From: an uncultured SAR86 cluster bacterium
Lineage (GTDB): Bacteria > Pseudomonadota > Gammaproteobacteria > Magnimaribacterales > TMED112
DNA: 64,000 nucleotides
Assembly: GCA_902535365.1 (NCBI GenBank)
Contig: CACATF010000001.1
Span: forward strand, 380,077 to 444,076
Reading direction: 5' to 3'
Shown one piece after another: positions 40,171-49,749 of this stretch; the first letter of the stretch is position 1; each line of letters starts with the position of its first letter. Under the pieces are notes generated by a model. That model had not been told where the DNA came from and searched no databases. It was given only the letters and a program-made list of their open reading frames with translations. Both the position numbers and the translations under genes were made by a program.

Positions 40171-41325
40171 ATGCGCTTAATTTCAATTTTAACTACAGTA
40201 TTTTTAGCTGCATGCGGAGGTGGAGGCAGTTCAGCCCCTGAAGAAACTCCTACTCCTACTCCTGCCCCAACCACACAAAACTGCAATGTGTTTGTTACTA
40301 AAGGCCCATATCCTCAAATTTGGCCCACATTGGAATGGAACACTGCTTCTCTAGAAAGTCAGGGTATGTGCCCAGATGAAGTTCAAAGTGTAATTGACTA
40401 TGCATTTCTAGAAGGCAATGATACGGGCGCAATTATTGTAATTAGAAATGGTTACATTGTTATTGAAGAATACGATTCAGGAAAAACAGAAAATGATTTG
40501 GCAACAAGTTGGTCAGTGGGAAAAAGTTTTGCCAGCGCTTTGATGGGTGTGGCCTTAGAGGAAGGCTTAGTGAGTTCGCTTGATGAAACAACAGGACAAT
40601 TCTTTCCTGAATGGGCTGGGACTGAACGAGAAAATATTACTATTAGAAATTTAATGACATTACGAACGGGTCTAGAGGCAGACTGCCTGGGGCCGCCTAA
40701 TGACTTTGATAATGGAGGCAATAGTATTTATTTTTCTCTTGATCAGGTCGCATGTGCTTTGAATCGCGAATTACAAGGACCAATCGGCGAGAAGCTATAT
40801 AGCTATTCAAATTCTGATGTCATGTTAGCAGGAGAGATCATGGAAATTACTTCTGGTATGAAGTTAGATGAGTATTTAGATCAAAAACTTGGGTCAATTA
40901 TGAATGCTGATTACCAGTGGTGGGAGGATGCATTTGGGAATTCACTTGGATATTGCTGTATTGACGCAACACCACGAGATTTTGGTAGGTTTGGTCTACT
41001 GTTTGCAAGAAATGGTGAATGGGATGGACAGCAACTCATACCTCAATCCTGGATAGAGCTCAGTACAAGTTTAGCTTTGAATGGTGAATACGGATATTAC
41101 TGGTGGCCAATAAATGGACATGATGGTTTTGTTGCTATAGGTTTGCACGGCCAAACCATTGCAGTGATACCAGAGGACAATCTAGTCATCATGAGATTTG
41201 GAAACTATTCCAGGCTTGGTGATGGCTCCACTGTTAGAGTTGGCACTAATGGACATTCGACTAGTCAGCCGCTTAGTTATGACATAACTTCTTTTATTAA
41301 TAGGGTTACTGCTCTAATTAGATGA
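40171..41325 (+). CDS. Serine hydrolase, class C beta-lactamase-like lipoprotein
   Basis: Lipobox 'LAACGGGG'; 'SWSVGKSFASALMGVALEEGLV' (SxxK); 'YSYSNSD' (YxN). Confidence 0.87.
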   Translation: MRLISILTTVFLAACGGGGSSAPEETPTPTPAPTTQNCNVFVTKGPYPQIWPTLEWNTASLESQGMCPDEVQSVIDYAFLEGNDTGAIIVIRNGYIVIEEYDSGKTENDLATSWSVGKSFASALMGVALEEGLVSSLDETTGQFFPEWAGTERENITIRNLMTLRTGLEADCLGPPNDFDNGGNSIYFSLDQVACALNRELQGPIGEKLYSYSNSDVMLAGEIMEITSGMKLDEYLDQKLGSIMNADYQWWEDAFGNSLGYCCIDATPRDFGRFGLLFARNGEWDGQQLIPQSWIELSTSLALNGEYGYYWWPINGHDGFVAIGLHGQTIAVIPEDNLVIMRFGNYSRLGDGSTVRVGTNGHSTSQPLSYDITSFINRVTALIR

Positions 41326-41357
41326 TTTTTAATTTAAAATTAGTATAGTTTTTACAT

Positions 41358-43436
41358 ATGTTAAAAAAATACCTTTCAATTCTTTTTCTTTTCGTTTCAG
41401 TTCAAAACATGTTTGCCGACTATGGCTGGGTGCAAGATCTTGTTGGGATAGATGAAGAGTCTTTTAATTATGTGGAGGGAAGTGATCCGGATTTAGAGAA
41501 TTACACAAAAGATGCTTTCTTTACTAATGTCACACTGTCTCCAAATGGCAAATACTTAGCTTTTCAAAGCAAAAGTTCAGAATTTACCGAAGGTATTTTA
41601 GTTGCAGATGCAGAAAAATACTTTGAGAAAGGATTAGCAGGATCAACAGTAGCAAAAATTGCAGTTGAAGGTGGTGAGGACCAAGATTTAGGTGTCAGGC
41701 AGTTGTTCTTGTGTAATGCAATTTGGGCTTCAAATAGATATATCTTAATTGAGTTATGTGGAAAGCGTTTTGACTTCATAGAAGGCGAAATTTTTGTTGC
41801 TTTAGGGGTGTTTAAAATTTTTGATATGGAAACGAAAGAGTTTAGGAACTTCTTGTATCCTGTGGAGGGCGGCAGTTCTAAAGGAAGTCAAAATTTTCAA
41901 GATAGAATTAAAGTAGCCACATTCATTTCTAGATACGATGATGATCATATCCTCATGTCTATTCCAGAGAATAGAAGAGGGTACCGCTTTGCAAATCTTA
42001 GAAAGATAAGATTAGACAAAAGAGGCACTGAAGCACGTGGAGATAATGTTTATGTTTCAAAAGAGCCTTGCCAGACACAAATACGATTCAGAGCTTCAAA
42101 TTTTTGCAATCAAAGCAATATTTATTTGCTAGACCAAAATAAGAAACCTGTTCTAACCTTTTCGAGCGATCTTGATGGTGTCTATGCTCACCTAGCTGAC
42201 AAAGAAACCACAAAGATTGATATTGATTTAGAAGATTTTACACCAGTTGCAATTAAAGGTAGTAATTTATATATGGTAAATAATTCAGGTCTTGCACCAA
42301 GCGCAGTAAGCGTCTTCAATATCAAAACAAAAAAAATAAATAAAATCTCACCATCGGATTGCTCAACAGTTGGCTCTGCTTACAACTCTCTTAATCAAAA
42401 TGTGCCCTATGCAGTTCAAATGGAATGTGATGGATACAAAGAAATTATATATTTTGATCAAGAAAGTAGGGACGCAAAGCTACTGATGAACCTTTCACGA
42501 AGCTTTCCAGATAAATATATTAGTTTTGGTGGGTGGACAGATTCAAATGACAAAGCCTTGTTATCTATACAGGATTCATCTAGTTTTGTTGAAGTATTCC
42601 TTTTAGATTTAAAGAAACAAAAACTCCAATTTGTAGGAACTGCATCCAATATACCTAAGGATAAATTATTTAAAAATGAGAGAAGAAAATTTACCACTAG
42701 AGATGGCGAGACAATTTATGGCTATCTAACAAAACCAAAACAAAAAATTAAAAAACTTTTTGTATATGTGCATGGTGGTCCATATGGTGTAAGAGATTTT
42801 GATGCATTTGACCCATTCGAGCAATATTTAGTAAGTAAGGGCGCAGCTGTTTTGAAAGTAAACTTTCGCGGTTCAGGCGGCTTTGGCCAAGAAAAAATTG
42901 AGAATGCTTATAAAGAATGGGGAGGAATGCTTCTTAATGATGTTGCAGATGCAACTATTGCTACTCAAAAAGAATTAGGGTTAAGCAGAGATGAAACATG
43001 CGCAGTCGGAGCTAGTTATGGTGGTTATGCTGCCCTTACTTTGGCTTATAAACATGGAGATATATTTGAATGTGTAGCTGGCGGCATGGGTGTATATGAC
43101 ATGAAGATCTTAAGGGATGGTTCAGATGAAAGCATTTATACATATCAAGACGATTATTTTGAAATAGCAGAAGATTTTTGGGGGAGTGATGAAAAACAAC
43201 ATATTGATTTTTCTCCTGTTTTTAATGCTGACAAAATGAAGAGCAGAATTTTAATGTGGCATGGTTTACAAGATCCAATTTCACCAATTATGCATCTTGA
43301 TTTAATGAAAGAAGCTTTAGAAGAAAATAACGTGGAATATAAGTCATTCACGATGAGCAGACTAGGCCATACTTTTGGAAGAGAAGAAGATATGCGAGCG
43401 CACTTCCCAGTTATCAAAGATTTTTTATTTGAGTGA
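41358..43436 (+). CDS. S9-family (prolyl oligopeptidase-like) peptidase
   Basis: 'CAVGASYGGYAALTLAYKH' (GxSxGG), 'FVYVHGGPYGVRD', C-terminal 'RLGHTFGRE'. Confidence 0.92.
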   Translation: MLKKYLSILFLFVSVQNMFADYGWVQDLVGIDEESFNYVEGSDPDLENYTKDAFFTNVTLSPNGKYLAFQSKSSEFTEGILVADAEKYFEKGLAGSTVAKIAVEGGEDQDLGVRQLFLCNAIWASNRYILIELCGKRFDFIEGEIFVALGVFKIFDMETKEFRNFLYPVEGGSSKGSQNFQDRIKVATFISRYDDDHILMSIPENRRGYRFANLRKIRLDKRGTEARGDNVYVSKEPCQTQIRFRASNFCNQSNIYLLDQNKKPVLTFSSDLDGVYAHLADKETTKIDIDLEDFTPVAIKGSNLYMVNNSGLAPSAVSVFNIKTKKINKISPSDCSTVGSAYNSLNQNVPYAVQMECDGYKEIIYFDQESRDAKLLMNLSRSFPDKYISFGGWTDSNDKALLSIQDSSSFVEVFLLDLKKQKLQFVGTASNIPKDKLFKNERRKFTTRDGETIYGYLTKPKQKIKKLFVYVHGGPYGVRDFDAFDPFEQYLVSKGAAVLKVNFRGSGGFGQEKIENAYKEWGGMLLNDVADATIATQKELGLSRDETCAVGASYGGYAALTLAYKHGDIFECVAGGMGVYDMKILRDGSDESIYTYQDDYFEIAEDFWGSDEKQHIDFSPVFNADKMKSRILMWHGLQDPISPIMHLDLMKEALEENNVEYKSFTMSRLGHTFGREEDMRAHFPVIKDFLFE

Positions 43437-43437
43437 G

Positions 43438-44703
43438 TTAACCAAAATCACGAGCAAGTTTAGCTTTATCACTTTCGTAAAACTTACCGGCTAGATAATA
43501 GAGAATTGGACCCAGAATCAAGAACATTATGTTGAAGCCAACAAGAGTAATTGTGTATGGAATTTCAACTTCTGATGCAATTAGAGAATCCAATGCTATG
43601 CCTGCAATCATGCTGCCAGGAACATAACCTAAAAGATTCAAACATACTAAGTTAAAACCAACAATAGTTCCTCGGATGTTAGAAGGCACAAGTTCTTGAA
43701 TTACCGCAAACACTGGGCCATAAAAACATCCTAAACTAAATGCAGACACGCAAATTCCTGCCCAGAACAGGAAATCTGTTGGTTCAAGATATCGCGTAAA
43801 AGCAAAAGGCACTGTTAATAGAGTTAGAATCAATAAAAACCATGTCCTAGGAAAATTATATTTTTTTAATGCCCAGTCGCTAAATGTACCACCAAAGACA
43901 CTCCCCAGAAGACCAAAGATAGTAAATATCCAACCCGATGCTTGAGCAAATGCCGCTCTATCTAACCCTTTATCTTGAATGGCCCAAACTTGATCAAAGA
44001 CTGACGCTCCTAAAAGTACATGGTAGATAGTTCCAGCTAGAATAGTTAAAACTAATGATTTTGATGTTCGTAATACCTTAAATAATAATGTGATTATTTC
44101 TAGAAATGATTGTTTGGGAGCCTTAGTGGTGACTGTTTTTCTTGGTGTATCTTTAACAAGCAGCATCACTAGACCCAACACAACACCAATTCCACCAAGC
44201 AAATAAAAGCATCCTCTCCAACCAATCACAGGCGCTAAATAACCAGCTAAAATTAAGCTAACACCAACACCTAAGGGTACACCCATGTAATAAAATCCAG
44301 CTGCAAAACCTAATCTTTTAATGTCGTAGCGATCCGACAAGATTGACATCGTTGTCGGCGTCATAGCTGATTCGCCAATACCAATAAAAAGTCTTGGTAT
44401 AGCAAGAGTTACAAAGTTTTTTGCCATACCAGAAACAGCAGTGAAAAAGCTCCAGACAATGACACCAATACCAATTATTTTTGTTCGGTTATATCTATCA
44501 GCCAAAGTGCCAACAAATAAGCCTGATACCGTATAAAAGAAGATAAAAATTACACCGGTTAGCAAGCCAAACTGAGTATTGGTGAGTTCTAGATCTGGGA
44601 TAATAAAATTAGCAAAGCTTGCAAGAAATTGCCTATCAACAAAATTGATTATATTTAAAACAGTGACAAATACTAAAAAGCTAGTGTTCCTTAAATTAAA
44701 GAT
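43438..44703 (-). CDS. MFS transporter (spinster-like); reading frame extends upstream of the track start at 44565
   Basis: Upstream in-frame translation 'IFNLRNTSFLVFVTVLNIINFVDRQFLASFANFIIPDLELTNTQFGLLTG' matches the typical first TM of this family; SD-like AAAGGGGG before codon ATC at 44703. Confidence 0.8.
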   Translation of the reverse strand: MFNLRNTSFLVFVTVLNIINFVDRQFLASFANFIIPDLELTNTQFGLLTGVIFIFFYTVSGLFVGTLADRYNRTKIIGIGVIVWSFFTAVSGMAKNFVTLAIPRLFIGIGESAMTPTTMSILSDRYDIKRLGFAAGFYYMGVPLGVGVSLILAGYLAPVIGWRGCFYLLGGIGVVLGLVMLLVKDTPRKTVTTKAPKQSFLEIITLLFKVLRTSKSLVLTILAGTIYHVLLGASVFDQVWAIQDKGLDRAAFAQASGWIFTIFGLLGSVFGGTFSDWALKKYNFPRTWFLLILTLLTVPFAFTRYLEPTDFLFWAGICVSAFSLGCFYGPVFAVIQELVPSNIRGTIVGFNLVCLNLLGYVPGSMIAGIALDSLIASEVEIPYTITLVGFNIMFLILGPILYYLAGKFYESDKAKLARDFG

Positions 44704-44769
44704 ATATCCCCCTTTGCGATGTAATTATTATCATAATCCCATAAGGATTATTTTAAAAACTCATTTTTA

Positions 44770-45459
44770 TCAAAAACTAATTGAACTCTCGTTTACAAAC
44801 AAAATTTTATCGTCTTTCTTTTTTCCAATGAGTTGGCCATCGTGGTTGATGCCCATAAAAAACAACTCTTCATTATTCGATTCAAGCATAATTTCCTTTT
44901 CGTTATGAATACATAAATTGGTCCATCTATTGCTCCAATCCTCATCAAGATCATCTTCTAAAAATACAAAGAGTTTTGAAGAAAGCATTTCAATTATTTG
45001 TTCCGTAACTTTATCTATATCTGTATTTATCTCTAAATTACCCCATTGCTTATTTGAGTCTGATAATTGTAAGTTGACACCAATGCCTATAACTATTTTA
45101 AAAATGTTATTCATTGATGAGGTTTCTACCAAAATACCACCTACTTTTTTATTTAAATAAAAAAGATCATTTGGCCACTTAAGAAGCACATTTTTTTTAA
45201 GGATTTGTTGGAGAGATTCAGCAAGAATTAAACCAACTTTAACACTTAGCCCATTAATAAGATTGTGTCTGGTAAAGCCAAATGAAAAATAAAGATTGCC
45301 TTTGGGGCTGTTCCATTCTTTTTCATTACGACCTCGACCTTTTGTTTGCATATCAGCTGTTACAAGAATTGGTATATCGGAATTGTTTAACTCATTAAGA
45401 CAGATATCATTTGTAGATTCTGTTTCATCAAGATGAATTCGTTTTAAGCCGCTTGGCAT
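44770..45459 (-). CDS. birA: Biotin--[acetyl-CoA-carboxylase] ligase
   Basis: 'TKGRGRNEKEWNSPKGNLYFS', 'LKWPNDLFYLNKKVGGILVET', 'IGIGVNL'. Confidence 0.93.
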   Translation of the reverse strand: MPSGLKRIHLDETESTNDICLNELNNSDIPILVTADMQTKGRGRNEKEWNSPKGNLYFSFGFTRHNLINGLSVKVGLILAESLQQILKKNVLLKWPNDLFYLNKKVGGILVETSSMNNIFKIVIGIGVNLQLSDSNKQWGNLEINTDIDKVTEQIIEMLSSKLFVFLEDDLDEDWSNRWTNLCIHNEKEIMLESNNEELFFMGINHDGQLIGKKKDDKILFVNESSISF

Positions 45460-46142
45460 TAGGTTCTTTTAAGGTATGGCAAGTATGCAAGAAATGCGAA
45501 GGCGTACGCTGCAGGTATCAAAGCAATTAAATGGTAAGGCGCATCTGGAAAGAAGTTCATAATATTATCACCATAAGGTTTCTCTAAAACGAACCAATAG
45601 TTTGTTTCGAAATTGAGATTAAATACATAAACCAAAGGCAAGAACACAAAAGTAGTTACTAACATCAAATTCCTATAGTCTTTGAGGTATGGCCTTTCAT
45701 GCATATGAAATATGGCAGTGAAAACTCCAACAAGAATTAAAGCATGACCATACATAGTGTCTAAGTATTCAGGAGAGGGAAAACCCAGGACTGTATCAGG
45801 TGTCAAAATAGACATACCACCACCTGTTAAACCCCAGAAATATGCAAAGACAAAAAATGCTCGAATTTTAGTTACTAAATAAGCTGCAATACACCATGTT
45901 GAAAAAGCACACATATGTAGTGGCATTGCATCCCACCAATCAAACCCTCTTTCAGTTATTTTAAAAAAAGGATTTGTTATCTCGTGATAGAGAATAGCGG
46001 CAACCAAGACATATTTAAAAATATTTTTAGTTTGTCGTGAAGAATCTTTGAGTGCTAGTGGTATACCAACAGCAGCACCAATAAAGAAAATTACATTTAA
46101 AAAATGGATAGGATCTAATAGATTAAATGCTTCAGCAGTCAT
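45459..46142 (-). CDS. YwaF/TIGR02206-like integral membrane protein
   Basis: 'MPLHMCAFSTWCIAAYLV', 'ILTPDTVLGFPSPEYLDTMYGHALILVGVFTAIF'. Confidence 0.75.
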   Translation of the reverse strand: MTAEAFNLLDPIHFLNVIFFIGAAVGIPLALKDSSRQTKNIFKYVLVAAILYHEITNPFFKITERGFDWWDAMPLHMCAFSTWCIAAYLVTKIRAFFVFAYFWGLTGGGMSILTPDTVLGFPSPEYLDTMYGHALILVGVFTAIFHMHERPYLKDYRNLMLVTTFVFLPLVYVFNLNFETNYWFVLEKPYGDNIMNFFPDAPYHLIALIPAAYAFAFLAYLPYLKRT

Positions 46143-47818
46143 AATTTATTTTGTTCTTTGATTATATCAGCTGCTTTCTCAGCAATCATTATTGTTGGTG
46201 CATTTGTGTTCCCACCCACTAAAGTTGGCATTATTGATGCATCGACAACTCTAATGCCTGACAAACCGTGAACCCTCAAGTTGGTATCAACAACCGCCAT
46301 GTCATCATTACCCATTTTGCATGTGCCAATAGGGTGATAGATTGTGTCTGAGCGAGCTCTGATTGCAGATTCTATCGCTTTATCATCGTTTATATTTACA
46401 GGATCTAGTACATTGGAAAATTGATTAAGAGGTTCTGTATTAAGTATCTTCATCATCACTTTATAACCTTTAATCATTGTTGACATATCTTCTCTATTCG
46501 ACAAAAACTGTGGATCGATCTCAGGATCTTTAAGAGGATCTTTGGAAGCAATTCTAACAGTGCCGACTGATTTAGGTCGCAACAAACATACATGACAGCT
46601 AAATCCATTGCCTGGTGTTTTTTTTCTGCCATGATCTTCAATCATGCCTATTGCAAAGTGTAGCTGTATGTCTGGTGCGTCTAAGTCTTCTGATGTTTTT
46701 AGGAAAGCACCACCTTCTGCAATGGGTGAAGAAAACATGCCAGTTCTTGTCAGGATGTATCTTAATACTTCAAATGGAGCTCTAAGTATAAATTTTAATG
46801 ATTGTGATCCCATCAAAGACCAACTATCAACTCGATGGGATGTTATATAGTCGATGTGATCTTGAAGGTTTTCTCCAACACCATTTAGTTCGTGAATACA
46901 TTCAATTTCTTTCGACTCAAGAAAAGCTCGATTTCCAACTCCAGATCTTTGAAGCAGAGTAGGGGAGCCATATGCACCGCCACATAATAAAACTTCTTTT
47001 GCACATCTAATCTCTTCAGGAACACCATTTATCAAACACTTAACTGCTTTAGCTGTTTTATTTTCAAAAATAACCTTATCGACCGTGGTTTCAGTCAAGA
47101 TTGTTAAATTTGGTCTTGCTCTTGCTGGGTTTAGATAAGCTGCAGCAGTAGACCAGCGGCGACCATTTTTTTGAGTTACTTGATATCTGCCAATGCCTTC
47201 TTGATCTTCACCATTAAAATCATCTGTATATCTGTAATGTTGTGTTCCTGCTTCAATAAACATTGAAACAAAAGGGTTGTTATTTCTTATCTTAGCAACG
47301 TTTAATGGTCCTGAATCATTATGAAAATAATTCTTAAACTGTTCATTGCCTTCAGCTTTCTTGAAGTAGGGCAGGACATCATCATAAGACCACCCATCAT
47401 TACCTAACGAAGCCCAATGGTCATAATCCCATTTATGACCACGAATATAGAGCATTGCATTAACAGAGCTTGATCCACCTAAAGTTTTTCCTCTTGGTTG
47501 ATAGCCTCTTCTATTGGTTTGGTATTCTTGTGGTACTTGATAAGTTCCTCCAGCTGAATCGGCTAAATTTGCTGTGCCTTCTGTGACTGTGACGGAACTA
47601 AATTCTTTTTGAGGAACAGTCTCGTAGGGATAAACATACTTAGGATTCTCATCATTTAAAATAAATGCAAAAAGCGCAGGCGTATGTATAGCTTCTGAGT
47701 TATCTTTTGGGCCTGTTTCAATTAAACAGACTGATACATTCTCATCTTCAGACAATCTATTTGCTAGCACACAACCAGCTGATCCTCCTCCAACAATTAC
47801 GTAATCAAAATCTCTCAT
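46139..47818 (-). CDS. GMC-family oxidoreductase (choline dehydrogenase-like)
   Basis: 'DYVIVGGGSAGCVLANRLSED', 'GKTLGGSSSVNAMLYIRG', 'HPIGTCKMG', 'NTNAPTIMIAEKAADII'. Confidence 0.95.
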   Translation of the reverse strand: MRDFDYVIVGGGSAGCVLANRLSEDENVSVCLIETGPKDNSEAIHTPALFAFILNDENPKYVYPYETVPQKEFSSVTVTEGTANLADSAGGTYQVPQEYQTNRRGYQPRGKTLGGSSSVNAMLYIRGHKWDYDHWASLGNDGWSYDDVLPYFKKAEGNEQFKNYFHNDSGPLNVAKIRNNNPFVSMFIEAGTQHYRYTDDFNGEDQEGIGRYQVTQKNGRRWSTAAAYLNPARARPNLTILTETTVDKVIFENKTAKAVKCLINGVPEEIRCAKEVLLCGGAYGSPTLLQRSGVGNRAFLESKEIECIHELNGVGENLQDHIDYITSHRVDSWSLMGSQSLKFILRAPFEVLRYILTRTGMFSSPIAEGGAFLKTSEDLDAPDIQLHFAIGMIEDHGRKKTPGNGFSCHVCLLRPKSVGTVRIASKDPLKDPEIDPQFLSNREDMSTMIKGYKVMMKILNTEPLNQFSNVLDPVNINDDKAIESAIRARSDTIYHPIGTCKMGNDDMAVVDTNLRVHGLSGIRVVDASIMPTLVGGNTNAPTIMIAEKAADIIKEQNKL

Positions 47819-48558
47819 GCTTTTTTAAACTTATCCCAAAACATAAATGGCAAATAAGTTATAAAAAATACCACCACAGCAAGAGGGATAACTCCCAGCA
47901 TGTGATAAGGTGGGCTTGGCATGAAATCCATTAATGAGGCACCGCCAGGTGTATCCATAAGATACCAGTAATTAGCAAGATCATTCACATTTTCACCAAC
48001 AACTGGATCAAAAAATGTAAAGTCGCCAATAGCTACATTAATGAGGTATATAGGTAGTAGTAAAAGTATTGAAATTACTGCCATTTTCCAAAAGTTTTGG
48101 AGGTATGGTCGGTACTTTAAAACTGCTAGTGCAAAAAATATGCCCAAAATAATTTGACCATGACCATAGAAGAACATGAAGTACTCAATATCTGGCCATG
48201 CAAAATCAAGATCTGGTGTAATGATGGCCATAGTGGCACCACCTATACCCCAATAGAATGGTAGCTCGAAGAATAGTTGATTCTTCTCTTTGCTTAATAA
48301 AAATATGCCAATCAATACAGCACTAAAGTTACACATATGCAAAGGGAGATACGTCTGCCATGGTTTATCAAAACCATAGATATAAATAAACGGTTTTGTT
48401 ATCTCAAATATTATTAATGATAAGCCAATTAGTTTTGCTACTAAGTCCTGTGATTTTGTATTAATGAAGTTACCCAGAATACAAAATAAAACAATAATTA
48501 TGCCTGTCCAAATCATTGTGGAAACGTGTTGGTCTCCAAATAAAATAAAAGGTTCCAT
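47815..48558 (-). CDS. YwaF/TIGR02206-like integral membrane protein (paralogue of 45459-46142)
   Basis: 'YLPLHMCNFSAVLIGIFLL', 'IITPDLDFAWPDIEYFMFFYGHGQIILGIFFAL'. Confidence 0.75.
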   Translation of the reverse strand: MEPFILFGDQHVSTMIWTGIIIVLFCILGNFINTKSQDLVAKLIGLSLIIFEITKPFIYIYGFDKPWQTYLPLHMCNFSAVLIGIFLLSKEKNQLFFELPFYWGIGGATMAIITPDLDFAWPDIEYFMFFYGHGQIILGIFFALAVLKYRPYLQNFWKMAVISILLLLPIYLINVAIGDFTFFDPVVGENVNDLANYWYLMDTPGGASLMDFMPSPPYHMLGVIPLAVVVFFITYLPFMFWDKFKKA

Positions 48559-48629
48559 GTTCTCTCCCTAATGTGTCAATAAAGTTAAATAATACTTCGT
48601 CAGTTGATAGTAACAAAATTTAATTTAAG

Positions 48630-49169
48630 ATGAAAAATAATAGTAAATTTATGTCAAACGACTGTCTGTTATTAAATGGAAACGGGAAGCCTCTTAGTTA
48701 TTTTCCCCTGTCGACTATTGATTGGAAAACTTCAATTAAATTAGTCCTCACCAAGAACGTAATCATTATTAAAAATCATGATGATTGGGTTGTTAGATCG
48801 CCATCGGTAACTGTGGATGTGCCAAGCATAATAATGCTGCGAAGATTTCATAAATTTCAGAACTACGTAAAATTTTCACGATCAAATGTTTATTTGAGAG
48901 ATATGTACAAATGTCAGTATTGCTCTGATATTTTTGAAAGAAACCGTTTAACACTTGACCATGTAGTGCCAAAATCAAAAGGCGGAGAGACCAGCTGGGA
49001 AAACATTGTTACATGCTGCAACTCTTGCAATACTTTTAAAGGCTCAAAGGATTTAAAACCCATCAATAAACCTATTAAACCTTCATTCGCCCACTTGCTA
49101 AATGGTCACAAATTAAAAGCCAGTGATTTTCCAGACAAATCTTGGAGTGAGTATATTTTTAGTACTTAA
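48630..49169 (+). CDS. HNH endonuclease family protein
   Basis: 'YKCQYCSDIFERNRLTLDHVVPKSKGGETSWENIVTCCNSCNTFKGSK'. Confidence 0.92.
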   Translation: MKNNSKFMSNDCLLLNGNGKPLSYFPLSTIDWKTSIKLVLTKNVIIIKNHDDWVVRSPSVTVDVPSIIMLRRFHKFQNYVKFSRSNVYLRDMYKCQYCSDIFERNRLTLDHVVPKSKGGETSWENIVTCCNSCNTFKGSKDLKPINKPIKPSFAHLLNGHKLKASDFPDKSWSEYIFST

Positions 49170-49749
49170 TTGAGCAACCGTAGGGCCTTGTTTTTGACTC
49201 TTGCACGCTTAGACCACTAGCCAAATCATTCATTGCTGCAACAACATAATTCTTTGCTTTTGATAAGTCTGTATTAAAGAGCGCTCCAGTTCTGCCCATA
49301 TTGTCAATCGCTCCTTGGTACTGCAATTTCTGATTTTCATCAATGATATACATGTGAGGTGTTGTTTTTGCCTTATACATTTTTCCAACTTCGCCTGAGG
49401 TGTCAAAAAGTACATGCGAAGGTTTAGCACTTCTTGCATTGGTTAGTTCAATGGCTTCATCTGGTGAGACATAGCCTTGCTTGCCTTCAGCAGACGAAAT
49501 AATTGATAACCAAATTACACCTTCTTCAGTATATTTTTCTTGTAAGTTTTGCATGTTGGATGTTTCATAGTGTCTCTGAACAAACGGGCAATCATGATTA
49601 GTCCATTCAAGAATAACTTTTTTCCCTTTGAATGAATCTAACTCGATGTTTTCTCCATTTTGATTCATAAGCTGAAAGCTTGGAGCTGTAAGTTCACTAG
49701 CACTTACTATGCCAAGACTCAGCAATAAAAATAAAACTTTAATTTTCAT
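49159..49749 (-). CDS. Thioredoxin-like redoxin (single-Cys CPFVxxHY type), secreted
   Basis: Signal peptide; 'LEWTNHDCPFVQRHYETSNMQ'; 'KTTPHMYIIDENQKLQYQGAID'. Confidence 0.85.
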   Translation of the reverse strand: MKIKVLFLLLSLGIVSASELTAPSFQLMNQNGENIELDSFKGKKVILEWTNHDCPFVQRHYETSNMQNLQEKYTEEGVIWLSIISSAEGKQGYVSPDEAIELTNARSAKPSHVLFDTSGEVGKMYKAKTTPHMYIIDENQKLQYQGAIDNMGRTGALFNTDLSKAKNYVVAAMNDLASGLSVQESKTRPYGCSIKY

